Positions 8,301-16,890 of a stretch of 64,000 nucleotides of DNA are shown here, one piece after another. The notes beneath the pieces were generated by a model. The model searched no databases and had not been told where the DNA came from. It saw only the letters and a list, made by a program, of their open reading frames with translations. Each line of letters opens with the position of its first letter. Position 1 is the stretch's first letter. The DNA lies in NCBI RefSeq assembly GCF_002368195.1, contig NZ_AP018178.1, positions 6,584,645 through 6,648,644 on the forward strand. Direction: 5' to 3'. The translations under genes and the position numbers were made by a program. Source of the stretch: Calothrix sp. NIES-2100 (GTDB lineage: Bacteria > Cyanobacteriota > Cyanobacteriia > Cyanobacteriales > Nostocaceae).

Positions 8301-10403
8301 CCGCTCAAATTCCAATAAATAATGTAAATAGTCTTCGCGAATAGCTAAAATTATTTTGACAAAGGCAATATTTAAACATTCGCTAAAAAATTTATAAAAT
8401 TGAATTTTCTTTTCGGGAGAGGTGCTGATAAAGAAAAATTCTTCAAATTGGTCAAAAATAATGATGATTGTGTAATTGCGTTCCGATGCTAGGCGGAGTT
8501 TTTCAATTAGTATAGTCGGGGTAATTTCTTGTGCAGCGGATGTTTCTGTCTCCGCCAGTACTTGATTGACATTGCGTCCCAGTGCTGTCACCCAATCTGT
8601 ATACACAGATAAAACAATCGGTAGCGGAATCCGTTCACCAATTACTTTTCCTTTTAAAGCTGGGACTAAACCTGCTTTGAGAATTGAACTTTTACCGACA
8701 CCTGATGGCCCATGAATTACTGTGAGTTTGTAGTCAGCACGAGTAATGCGTTCAATCAATCGGTTAACATCTTGTTGGCGACCGGAAGCAGCGATTTCTT
8801 GGGCTACTTCTTCTGGAATGAAGGGGATTTTTTGCGCTTCGAGTACTGGGTTAATTCTGTAGCGTTGTGGCTGCAATTGACTAGCCCCAATGAAGGCGCG
8901 AAAGCCGTACTGATGTTCTATTTGAATTTTTTCTTGTTTAAGGCTGAAGGCTTCTGTATAGTCGTGACGTTCAACAAAGTAGAGCGATCGCAACTCTTCT
9001 AAAATTTCCAAATAAAGCGATGGCTCATACTGTAGCTCACAAACTATCTTGGCCCATTCTAGATTATTGATCGCTTCTTCCCACTCACCGAGATGCCGTT
9101 GTGTCCGTGCTAGCAATAACAGATACCAACTTTCTTGGCGACGGGTAACGTCTGTCGCTTGTTCGGCGATCGAAAGTGCTGTATTTGCTAATTCATGGGC
9201 TAGTACCCAATTAGATTCAGAAGCCGCTACATCTGCTAAAAAACCATAATCTTGCGCGACTTGCGCTGGCTTGCCATAATTTTCATGCAATTTCAACGAC
9301 TTTTGGGCTAATTCTTCTAATTGTTCCCAATCTTGTAAGCGTTGCAGCATTTCGCAAGCAGGTAAGATAAATTTAGAAACCAAATCTTGTCTTTGTGCTT
9401 CCTCCAATATTTCTAGGCATTTTCTAAACCACAAAAGCGCATCTTCCCAGTACTTACTATCAGCACCTTGGTATAAGTCTGCCATCCGGCGATAACACAG
9501 CCCTAGATGGAACATGACTACTGCTTGTCGCAGCAGCGGTGGCGATGCCAACATCGGCGGATGGGGAGAATATACTTCCAAATTCTCCTTTAAACCCCTA
9601 AATCCGCTTTCTCCTGAACCCACTTGCTGCCAAAGTTCTAAGCTTTTTTGATAATGAGCTACAGCATCATTAATTTGATCATTGGCATAGTCATCACGCC
9701 CCAATACAAATTCTAAACTAGCTTCTAATTCTGGTTCTAATTTGACACCATATAGACGTAGCAAATCATTTCTAGCTGACTCAATTTCCCGGCGATTTTG
9801 CGATTTGGGAGCTAAATCAAGAGCATCATTAGATAAAAATCTGTCAGCACCAGCCTCTAAAACTTTAGCAAATAACGATTCGGTTTCTTGCCGGATCAAA
9901 GCAATTAAATATTCTTGAGCCAGTTCAAATTTAATTGTAGTTGCCGCCCAACTTTTAAAATCGGGCGCTAATCTTGATAGCATTGAAGCGACTTCATCTT
10001 GCAACCAAAATATCAATGGAAAACGAAAAGTAGCAGCGTAAATATCTCTGGCTTGATTCACTCCAGCGAGGAAATTATCGAGAGCGATAATTGACTCTAG
10101 TCCAAAAACCATCACCGCTGATGGCAAAGTGTCTTTAACAACCACAGGATGATCTAAAAATAGTTCTGTGATTATTTGACTATGTAAAGCATTGGTTGAT
10201 GGCTGAAGAAATATTTCTCTGATATTTATTTCTTTAGTTAGCAAATGGAGATTAGTCAACATTTGCTCGCGTAATTGCCCATAGTTACATCGGACTAAAA
10301 TCAAAGCAAATTGACCTTTGGAAAGGTTGATTGAGCGAATCATCCTTTGCAGGGCATGTTGATTGTCATTGACGATAGCTGCTGTGAATTGCCACTTTGT
10401 CAT
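5376..10403 (-). CDS. TPR / STAND NTPase / WD40-repeat protein
   Basis: 1675 residues. Order: an unassigned N-terminal domain (1-220); TPR-like helices (about 225-480); a STAND-type NTPase with Walker A GPSGVGKSS near 565-573 and Walker B IIIIFDQFEE near 646-655; a winged-helix end (YQLVHDYLVEPIRQ near 887-900); a coiled coil; one transmembrane helix near 943-962; then fourteen WD40 repeats (about 1040-1645), enough for two seven-bladed propellers. STAND proteins act as ligand-triggered, ATP-dependent oligomerising switches; WD40 propellers are typical sensor ends. The N-terminal 220 residues would be the effector or adaptor, function unknown. The predicted helix suggests membrane anchoring between switch and sensor. 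The companion ATPase gene lies upstream on the same strand. No clear ribosome site precedes ATG 10403. Confidence 0.9.
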   Translation of the reverse strand: MTKWQFTAAIVNDNQHALQRMIRSINLSKGQFALILVRCNYGQLREQMLTNLHLLTKEINIREIFLQPSTNALHSQIITELFLDHPVVVKDTLPSAVMVFGLESIIALDNFLAGVNQARDIYAATFRFPLIFWLQDEVASMLSRLAPDFKSWAATTIKFELAQEYLIALIRQETESLFAKVLEAGADRFLSNDALDLAPKSQNRREIESARNDLLRLYGVKLEPELEASLEFVLGRDDYANDQINDAVAHYQKSLELWQQVGSGESGFRGLKENLEVYSPHPPMLASPPLLRQAVVMFHLGLCYRRMADLYQGADSKYWEDALLWFRKCLEILEEAQRQDLVSKFILPACEMLQRLQDWEQLEELAQKSLKLHENYGKPAQVAQDYGFLADVAASESNWVLAHELANTALSIAEQATDVTRRQESWYLLLLARTQRHLGEWEEAINNLEWAKIVCELQYEPSLYLEILEELRSLYFVERHDYTEAFSLKQEKIQIEHQYGFRAFIGASQLQPQRYRINPVLEAQKIPFIPEEVAQEIAASGRQQDVNRLIERITRADYKLTVIHGPSGVGKSSILKAGLVPALKGKVIGERIPLPIVLSVYTDWVTALGRNVNQVLAETETSAAQEITPTILIEKLRLASERNYTIIIIFDQFEEFFFISTSPEKKIQFYKFFSECLNIAFVKIILAIREDYLHYLLEFERLSKENSDGLYDLGVINKNILDKDIRYYLGKFNRNDAINIIKSLTQRSHYEITDDLTNQLVNDLAEEIDEVHPIELQIVGAQLQTENITTLAQYRLCGGSSKLVERWLEEVIKDCGQENEERSWKLLFELTDEKGTRPLKTKADLADAIGNNSAAISDLDSSWEFILEILVGSGLVLREPEELGDRYQLVHDYLVEPIRQKNNYGMVAELEKVRFEKNRAEVAQKVSQEQLNLVLQRRLLEARITGGVLAIMAGSIAVLWWQADLQRRAAILQTRRAERSETNFKISAITAASEALFASNKEFDALLESLRAWKKLKLAPGVQADTKMRVVTALQQAVYGVKEQNRLEGHGDIVWSVAFSPDGQFLASGSTDRTIKIWHPDGTLLQTLKGHNDAVTSVSFSPDGQTLASASLDKTVQIWHRNAITGEFDSQPYKTLEGHGDWIYSVSFSPDGELLATGSKDTTIKLWRKDGSLVKVLRGHQGWVNWVTFSPDGQFIASASEDKTVKIWRRDGSLVTTLQGHRHGVTAVAFSPNGQLLASGGRDKIIQLWRRKRNSSQDGLDFRPSKTLQQHSNTIWSLNFSSDSQKLASGSDDNTIDLWSITGTLLKTFKGHSDAVASVAFSPDNKLLASASYDKSVKLWRLDAPILPILKGHKGRVLSVAWSADGQMLASGSRDRTVKLWQRDPKSNELETKLYKTLQGHLDKVPSVSFDPKGEMLASGSYDKTVKLWRRDGTLLKTLQGHSDSVLGVSFSPDGELLASASKDKTVKLWNRDGRLLTTLVGHNGWVNSVNFSPDGQLLASASDDQTIKLWRRDGTLLKSFLPQDGWVLGVSFSPTDQLLASASWDNTVKLWRRDGTLLKTLLKGYSDSVNAVAFSPNGELLAAASWDRTVKLWSREGKLIKTLTGHQGAVLSVSFSPDGQTLASAGDDNTIILWNLNIDDLLLRGCNWVDDYLQHNRNVDQRDRFLCENINHKP

Positions 10404-10468
10404 AAGTAAAAACAGGGCTATAAAAGAATAATAGATTACACGTTAAGCAGCCTAAATACTTGCCGATG

Positions 10469-10592
10469 CTAGTGGTTTATGTTATTAGTTCTCTGGACTT
10501 AAAAAGTTTGTAGTCAGGACTTCAGTCCGTTCTTCAGCAAGCACTGAAATGCTAACTACGAAACCCTCAAAATTAATCAGATAGACCACTAG
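10469..10592. repeat. MITE-like inverted-repeat element, CTAGTGGT ends
   Basis: A 124-bp stretch begins CTAGTGGTTTAT and ends ATAGACCACTAG, matching at 11 of 12 terminal positions when inverted. Inside is a GTCAGGACTTCAGTCC repeat. It sits in the 268-bp spacer between the ATPase and the STAND-WD40 gene, so it may carry or interrupt their transcript. No coding capacity. Confidence 0.5.
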
Positions 10593-10671
10593 GTTTTACA
10601 TTTTGGGAACAGTCGCTAATGCACCCTACTCTCTGTCCCTGTTACGTAAGTCCTAACTAATTTTGAATCGC

Positions 10672-12003
10672 TTACTTGTTTTCCTGCCAAGTCAGAACTT
10701 TTTCTGTTTCTGCTAATGCTGGACTAATACCAAACCAGCGCCCTTGAGGATCTCGGTATTCAAACAGATACATACTTCTAAGTAAGCTTTGGTAGTCAGA
10801 CTCGCCTTTTACACTTTGCTGCTGCACTACTTCAAATAGTAATTTCCACTGGCCTTCATCAATAGCTAATAGCAGGTCATCCCGGTAATCTTTGATTACG
10901 GCTTCTAAGCATTCTCTAGAGAAAGGTGGATCTTGCCGTTGTAAGCAACTATAAAGCAAGCCTAATAAATTACGAATATGACCACCACTAACACGACATA
11001 TACGATCTAGGGTGTCTGGGCGATCGAATAAATCTGTAATTAATAAAGGTCTCTCATTTGCAGGAAGTTCTGGAAAAGCTCTAGCTAAGACTAGCTGGCG
11101 CAAAAGCGACATTCCTGGTTGATAGTCTTCACCATTTCTTTGTCGTACCAATACCATCGGTAAGACTTTGGGCGCAATTCCTCCTCCCAAACGATTTTTT
11201 AAAGTTTCGTACTCATTGGAAAAAATTAAAGCTAAGGGAATGGTATACACTAAGTGGCATTTGAGTCGGCGTAACTGCTCACCTCGGTCGATAAAAAGAT
11301 ACTCTGGTTGCGTGCGCCCAGATGCTACGGGTCGCATATCAACCCGATCTAAGTTATCGACGATGACTACTAATCCTTTTTGACCACGTTGCTTGAGTTG
11401 TTCAACAGCTTTTTCTAATATCTCCTCATTAATTGCTTGCAAAATGCTGTTAGTACGTGGCTCCAGATATTGTCTCAATTGATTGCGCATCTGGGCACTA
11501 TCTTTGGTTTTGGCGGTAATTTTGGCAATACCCAAGGATAATTCCGCTTGTGCTGATAAATCTATGGGGGTCTGTAAAAAATCCCCGATTTCTTTGAACA
11601 GGTTGTTAAAATAACCTGGTTTGAGTTTGATCCCGATTTTTTCCAAACTGACGCTAACTTGACGGGCTACGCTCAGCAATATATCACTGACATCGATGTC
11701 AGCCATATCCAGGTCTTGGCTGGATTCAAAATAAACTACATGGAATCCTGCTAGTTCCAGTTCGGCTTTGAGACGCTGCAATTCTGTGGACTTACCACAA
11801 CCTATATGACCCGTAAATAACTGACAGGTCGGCTCATCAGGTGAAATCCGGCTGATCGTACGTTGTAATTCTTCAACAATCTTGCAACCACGTACATCAG
11901 AGAAATCTATATAGTACTGTTTATCCAGTACTTCACTCATATTCAGTGTGTAGCTAGGGTTACATGCTTTATAAAAACGTGACAAATTTAGTGTCGTTTT
12001 CAT
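10672..12003 (-). CDS. P-loop ATPase, AAA/STAND-related, partner of the WD40 protein
   Basis: 443 residues. Walker A GHIGCGKST lies at about 65-73 and Walker B LVVIVDNLDR at about 211-220. A sensor-like SGGHIRNLL and a C-terminal winged-helix-like region follow (LLLAIDEGQWKLLFEVV). The N-terminus LSRFYKACNPSYTLN then YYIDFSDVRG is a recognisable lead-in for a cyanobacterial ATPase group, which supports ATG 12003. No membrane segment. It lies directly upstream of the STAND-WD40 gene, same strand, 268 bp apart. ATP-binding is clear; what it switches is inferred only from the neighbour. Confidence 0.85.
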   Translation of the reverse strand: MKTTLNLSRFYKACNPSYTLNMSEVLDKQYYIDFSDVRGCKIVEELQRTISRISPDEPTCQLFTGHIGCGKSTELQRLKAELELAGFHVVYFESSQDLDMADIDVSDILLSVARQVSVSLEKIGIKLKPGYFNNLFKEIGDFLQTPIDLSAQAELSLGIAKITAKTKDSAQMRNQLRQYLEPRTNSILQAINEEILEKAVEQLKQRGQKGLVVIVDNLDRVDMRPVASGRTQPEYLFIDRGEQLRRLKCHLVYTIPLALIFSNEYETLKNRLGGGIAPKVLPMVLVRQRNGEDYQPGMSLLRQLVLARAFPELPANERPLLITDLFDRPDTLDRICRVSGGHIRNLLGLLYSCLQRQDPPFSRECLEAVIKDYRDDLLLAIDEGQWKLLFEVVQQQSVKGESDYQSLLRSMYLFEYRDPQGRWFGISPALAETEKVLTWQENK

Positions 12004-13002
12004 GTAGATGCAGATGTAGATTTAGATGCGGTTTTATTTGTATCTTTTGCTATGGAAAAATCTCTATCTAAAATAGAGGTACGGAATTGACTCATTGACA
12101 ATTTGTATCTTGCACAAGACAGACAAAGCAGCGCGTTCCCCGAAGGAGTTGTCTAAGACATCGCTCCTAGTAACGGTCAGTAGTATCTGAGAAAGCCAGT
12201 TCTTCCTTATACGTTGAGTGTATCTGTCCTTTTTACAGCTGCTGTTAAGCTTTTGACAATCTTTAACCTTTAGTTGACAAGCAAAAAACTTTTTAGCTGA
12301 GTTTATATTATATGTAAAAAAAGTTACATTTAGCTACAGATCGGTAAAATACCACTTAGTGTAATCTTTGTCAAGGATTAATAGCAAAATATTTATATTT
12401 AAATTAATATTTTGTAATTATCTGCAAAAAAAACTCAGATGTCTATATGTTCTCAACGACACTTAATCGTATTCATCTGACGGAAATGACATTAAGTTAA
12501 CGATTGAGGCAAACATACAGAACAACAAAAGCAGCATTAGGACGTTTTGCAAATCTATTTTTCTTCCCGGCATTGATGACTATGTCGGCTTAATTTGTGC
12601 CATTTACGTTTAATTATTGGCGCAAAACCCGATTTTGCTATGATTTGGGAGCTTAAAAAGAGCAATGAGTGTGCTAACTTCTTATAAGTATAAGTATTTA
12701 CAAAAATGAGCAACAATATACATATAACTTAAATATTTTCAGTCCTCTGCTGTAGCTTTTTTGGCAGATAATGGCTCTCACCCTACAGTCAAAACGTTAT
12801 ATAGGGTTTAAAATTAGCAGCGCTAACTTTTCGATTAAAAGTTTCTCGTGCCACAATCCTAGTGTGGTTGCTGTAAAGTGTTACTCAAAAGTGAAAAAAG
12901 TCTTGAGAATAAAGGCTACAAGATGCCGACAGAGTTTACTAAAATTAATTGACGCTCCCTAGGGTATCAACAACATTGGACTGAACCCAGAATGAGGTTT
13001 TA
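12004..13002. other. Gene-free stretch upstream of ftsQ
   Basis: 1.0 kb between divergent genes; it must hold the promoters of the ATPase and of ftsQ. AT-rich from 12240 on. A repeat fragment lies at 12128-12172 (GCGCGTTCCCCGAAGGAG) and a GTA-N8-TAC motif at 12688-12701. The 63-codon frame at 12771-12962 has no protein-like features. Confidence 0.5.
12688..12730 (+). promoter_or_regulatory. Candidate NtcA-type site and -10 box upstream of ftsQ
   Basis: GTA-TAAGTATT-TAC at 12688-12701 fits GTA-N8-TAC, and TAACTT at 12725-12730 fits a TAN3T -10 box 23 bp downstream, the spacing of NtcA-activated promoters. It ends about 270 bp before the ftsQ ATG. The six-base motif occurs by chance many times in 64 kb, so this is weak. 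Confidence 0.2.
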
Positions 13003-13848
13003 ATGGCTGGACTAGTATCAATTTCCCGTATGGATTTAGCCCAACGTCGTCAAAAATTACGACGACAGCAGCAGATAAAAATTATTCAGGCGATTTGGCG
13101 AACCTTTGCCATTAGCGGTCTAGCTGGATGTTTGCTGTGGATAGCAATCCAACCAATGTGGGTGCTAAAGTCTCCCAATCAAATTGCCATGACATCAGGT
13201 AATCAACTAATTTCAGAGGAGACGATGCAGTCACTGTTAAAGCTTTCCTATCCTCAATCTTTATGGCGGATTCAACCTGCGGCGATCGCTGACTCTTTGA
13301 AGCAACAACCCACTATTGCACAAGCGATTGTGACTCGTCGTCTTATTCCTCCTGGATTAATTATTGAGATCCAGGAACGAGAACCTGTAGCGATGGTTCA
13401 AACTCCTACCAGTCCAAAAACTGACAGCACAACTAAACAAGGATCTGTGGGTTTAATCGATGCCAGTGGAGTTTGGATACCTTTAGACAAATATACATCT
13501 GTTAATTCTACTCAGAAATTACCTAGTCTGAAAGTGGTGGGCAGCCCAGAACAATACCTCCCTTATTGGACTCAACTGTATCTGTCCGTAAGTCAAAGTT
13601 CTGTGAAAGTGATGGAAATTGATTGCCAAGATCCCACAAATTTAATTTTGAAAACCGAACTAGGTAATGTACATCTAGGCCCACCCAGTAGCCATATACC
13701 TGAACAAATTAAGTTACTAGCGCAAATGCGACATTTACCAAGTCAAGTGAATTCTAGTCAAATAGAATACATTGATATCCAAAACCCCGAAAATCCATTA
13801 GTACAGTTGAACCAAAAAAAATTAAAAGTTAATTTCCGAACTCCCTAA
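13003..13848 (+). CDS. ftsQ: Cell division protein FtsQ (DivIB)
   Basis: 281 residues with a basic cytosolic tail (RRQKLRRQQQ), one membrane segment near 32-50 and a POTRA domain after it (NQLISEETMQSLLKL, then SLWRIQPAAIADSLKQQPTI and RRLIPPGLIIEIQEREPVA). This is the FtsQ/DivIB fold, which links the early Z-ring to septal peptidoglycan synthases in the periplasm. GAGG six bases before ATG 13003 fixes the start. The C-terminal beta domain is divergent, as usual. ftsZ follows on the same strand after 1.37 kb. Confidence 0.93.
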   Translation: MAGLVSISRMDLAQRRQKLRRQQQIKIIQAIWRTFAISGLAGCLLWIAIQPMWVLKSPNQIAMTSGNQLISEETMQSLLKLSYPQSLWRIQPAAIADSLKQQPTIAQAIVTRRLIPPGLIIEIQEREPVAMVQTPTSPKTDSTTKQGSVGLIDASGVWIPLDKYTSVNSTQKLPSLKVVGSPEQYLPYWTQLYLSVSQSSVKVMEIDCQDPTNLILKTELGNVHLGPPSSHIPEQIKLLAQMRHLPSQVNSSQIEYIDIQNPENPLVQLNQKKLKVNFRTP

Positions 13849-15219
13849 CAATATCTACTACACTTAAATTTATACAAGGCTCTGAATAAATGAACAATTA
13901 ATTTGATGGTCAGCAATATATTTATTATTTTTTTAGATTTTCCGTCTCGTACACTGTAATCTACCTGAACTTCTCAATAACATGGCAGGGTAATTCACAA
14001 AACCTGCTTAAGTCAGAAAAAGAAGCTCAGTTTTTACCCTAACATTGAGTGATAGGGTGGAAATTTTCGCAAGACTGATGGTAGCGTCTGGGATGAAAAT
14101 AGTTTTTACTTCAGCATTTTTCTGTGAAAATCCAGATTGTAAAATAGAACAACTCGTGAGTTTCTCATTAATATCTAACTTATAAAAAAAGATACTGGTG
14201 TAGATACTCAAATTTTGGCTTACTGGAGGATAAACCCTTAGTAATGTCATACATCATCGGTCGAAGAATTCCAGAGAAGGGTTTTCAAAATATCTTGGCG
14301 CAAAGAGAAACTTTGCCTGAGGAAACCTCAGCAAAGCTGATGAAAATTCGGTACTGACTTCTCCTCACCCCCACTCCTGTGGAGTTTGAAAGATATTTTG
14401 CGATATCTTTGCCAGCGACACCAGTAACAATTTCTATAAGGGAGAATTTTTTTCTCACCAATGTCCGTTCCCGGACACCAAACAGCTAATCAATCAGGGT
14501 CTACTATTAATTGACAAAAAAATTTTTCCTAACCCAAACCTAAACAGAGGTAAGTAGAGGGCAAATTTTGTGTAATCAGGTGCAATCATCTCCAATGGTG
14601 AAACCTATTAAAAATATTCTGAAAACAGACAATCAGCCCCAGAATGTGTCTTTACAAGTAGTCCTATCTAAGTGTAATTTTGGGTGTAGAGTCACTTGTA
14701 CTGTAGATAAATGTATATTTAATCACTTATATCTTAGTGATTTAGTCAAATTTAACATTGGCAATAATTTTTCTCACCATTATTTTTCTTTGGGAGGAGA
14801 TTATAAAATATACAAAATTAACATTTTTAGAGTGGCGATCGCAGAAAAAAAAATCAATACTGTTAGTTGTAAAATTAGTGACCAATCTAAATCATTAGTA
14901 AACACGGGGGAAGAACATTGGAAATGCCAAAGAAAAAACAAGCCAAATTGCCAACCTAGCAGTGAAGATATAAATCATAGGCTGAAGTTATACAGATCAT
15001 TTTTAAGTAAATATAGGTATACTTCTCTAGAAATAGTTGTGCGATCGGCTGCGTTCTTGGCTGATGCCGTAGCGAAATTTCGCACTCTTCATCCTGTTAG
15101 GGTTGGAAGTAGTGAGAACAATAAAGAACACTGTCATGATTTATGGCAGTGCCAAACTATAGTTGACTCTTAGGTGAGTAACACCTGAAAAAGTCGTTTA
15201 TCTACCTTTCACAAATCCA
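13849..15219. other. Long ftsQ-ftsZ spacer, probable ftsZ leader
   Basis: 1.37 kb, strikingly long for two division genes. AT-rich. A short hairpin CTGAGGAAACCTCAG lies near 14318-14332. A 201-codon frame at 14568-15173 starts with TTG and has a Cys/Lys/Asn-rich, unstructured-looking translation; I do not accept it as a gene. The stretch probably carries the ftsZ promoters. Confidence 0.5.
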
Positions 15220-16509
15220 ATGACACTTGATAATAACCAAGGGCTTACCTATAAAAATTCCCAATCAGTGGGACAGTCAGGGTTCTCACTGGCTGTGAAC
15301 TCGACCAATCCGTTTAATCACTCTGGGCTGAACTTCGGACAGAATCACGACGGTAAAAAAATGACCTCAGAAAGTAACCGCATTGGTGAGATTGTTCCTG
15401 GTAGAGTTGCCAACATCAAAGTGATTGGTGTAGGTGGCGGTGGTGGTAATGCTGTTAACCGCATGATTGAGTCTGATGTCAGTGGCGTGGAGTTTTGGTC
15501 AATTAACACAGATGCCCAAGCTCTTACCTTAGCTGGTGCTCCTAGTCGGTTGCAAATAGGGCAGAAACTGACTCGGGGTTTAGGTGCAGGTGGTAATCCT
15601 GCTATTGGTCAAAAAGCAGCAGAGGAGTCCAGGGACGAAATTGCCACGGCTTTGGAAGGAGCTGATTTAGTATTTATCACTGCTGGTATGGGTGGTGGTA
15701 CGGGAACAGGTGCAGCACCAATTGTGGCAGAAGTAGCAAAAGAAATGGGCGCTTTGACTGTCGGTGTGGTGACACGGCCATTTGTCTTTGAGGGGCGACG
15801 CCGTACCAGTCAAGCAGAGCAAGGAATTGAAGGGCTAAAAAGTAGGGTGGATACACTGATCATCATCCCGAACAATAAGCTATTGGAAGTAATCCCCGAA
15901 CAAACGCCTGTACAAGAAGCTTTTCGCTATGCCGATGATGTGTTGCGTCAAGGGGTACAAGGAATTTCCGATATCATCACGATCCCTGGCTTAGTAAACG
16001 TTGACTTTGCTGATGTTCGAGCTGTGATGGCAGATGCGGGATCGGCGTTGATGGGAATAGGAGTTAGTTCTGGGAAATCACGAGCTAGAGAAGCCGCGAT
16101 CGCAGCTATTTCCTCGCCATTACTAGAATGTTCTATTGAAGGAGCTAGAGGAGTTGTATTTAACATTACTGGTGGTAGTGACCTCACATTGCATGAGGTG
16201 AACGCTGCTGCGGAAACAATCTATGAAGTAGTTGATCCCAACGCCAATATTATTTTTGGTGCCGTGATTGATGACAGACTCCAAGGTGAAGTCCGAATTA
16301 CTGTAATTGCAACTGGGTTTACAGGTGAGCAACAAGCAGCTCCACAGCAAACTGTAGCCAACGCCAGGGTGACAACACCGCCACCCAGAAAACCTATGTC
16401 ACAGCCACCGGCTGCTAGTCCACCGCCTACGCCAATTGTCGAACCCAAAGAAAAACCTGTATTAGATATTCCTGATTTTCTCCAACGGCGGCGTCCACCT
16501 AAGAATTAA
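15220..16509 (+). CDS. ftsZ: Cell division GTPase FtsZ
   Basis: 429 residues. The tubulin-like GTP-binding signature GGGTGTG lies at about 158-164, preceded by VIGVGGGGGNAVNRM; the T7 loop is NVDFADVRAVM; the C-terminal peptide DIPDFLQRRR, which binds membrane tethers, is intact. Residues 1-47 form a polar N-terminal extension before MTSESNRIGEIVPGR. Filamentous cyanobacteria are known to carry such an extension. The next in-frame ATG is at 15361, so a shorter form starting there is possible. A Pro-rich linker (about 370-410) precedes the tail. It polymerises into the Z-ring. Confidence 0.98.
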   Translation: MTLDNNQGLTYKNSQSVGQSGFSLAVNSTNPFNHSGLNFGQNHDGKKMTSESNRIGEIVPGRVANIKVIGVGGGGGNAVNRMIESDVSGVEFWSINTDAQALTLAGAPSRLQIGQKLTRGLGAGGNPAIGQKAAEESRDEIATALEGADLVFITAGMGGGTGTGAAPIVAEVAKEMGALTVGVVTRPFVFEGRRRTSQAEQGIEGLKSRVDTLIIIPNNKLLEVIPEQTPVQEAFRYADDVLRQGVQGISDIITIPGLVNVDFADVRAVMADAGSALMGIGVSSGKSRAREAAIAAISSPLLECSIEGARGVVFNITGGSDLTLHEVNAAAETIYEVVDPNANIIFGAVIDDRLQGEVRITVIATGFTGEQQAAPQQTVANARVTTPPPRKPMSQPPAASPPPTPIVEPKEKPVLDIPDFLQRRRPPKN

Positions 16510-16890
16510 GCGATCGCCAGATTATGGATTCGTTTTGGAAATGGGAATTCTCAGGTCGAAACTAAATGCTATATACAAAGTGTTAGGTGTTAAGAAACTT
16601 GGTTTCCATCACTAATATCGCCTATTAGTGACGAAACGCCTCAACCCTACCCAAAAACCTCATTAACTTGGGCAGGAGTCCGCTGGCTCTAGTGTCCTAA
16701 ATTGTCTTTGGGAGAAAAGGCTAAGGTCTCTGCTTGCTTTGATCCCCTAAGCATTTGTATGAAATTCGGGAAGACTAGCCCCAATAAAACTGCACTTACT
16801 TATATAGTTTGTGAAAGTGCGAAGGAAATTACATAGGTATAGGCTTCCCGTAGAGTAGAGTTCAAATAAACTAAAAAAAGTAAATTATTT
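16510..16890. other. ftsZ downstream region with a hairpin
   Basis: 381 bp between convergent ftsZ and gshB. A perfect 9-bp stem with 5-nt loop (TCACTAATA / TATTAGTGA) lies at 16609-16631, 100 bp after the ftsZ stop, without a T-run, so it may be an RNA-end structure rather than an intrinsic terminator. Nothing else identified. Confidence 0.5.

Noticed and set aside
14568..15173. 201-codon frame in the ftsQ-ftsZ spacer
   Set aside because: TTG start, no ribosome site, Cys/Lys/Asn-rich sequence without domain pattern in AT-rich DNA; more likely chance within the ftsZ leader.
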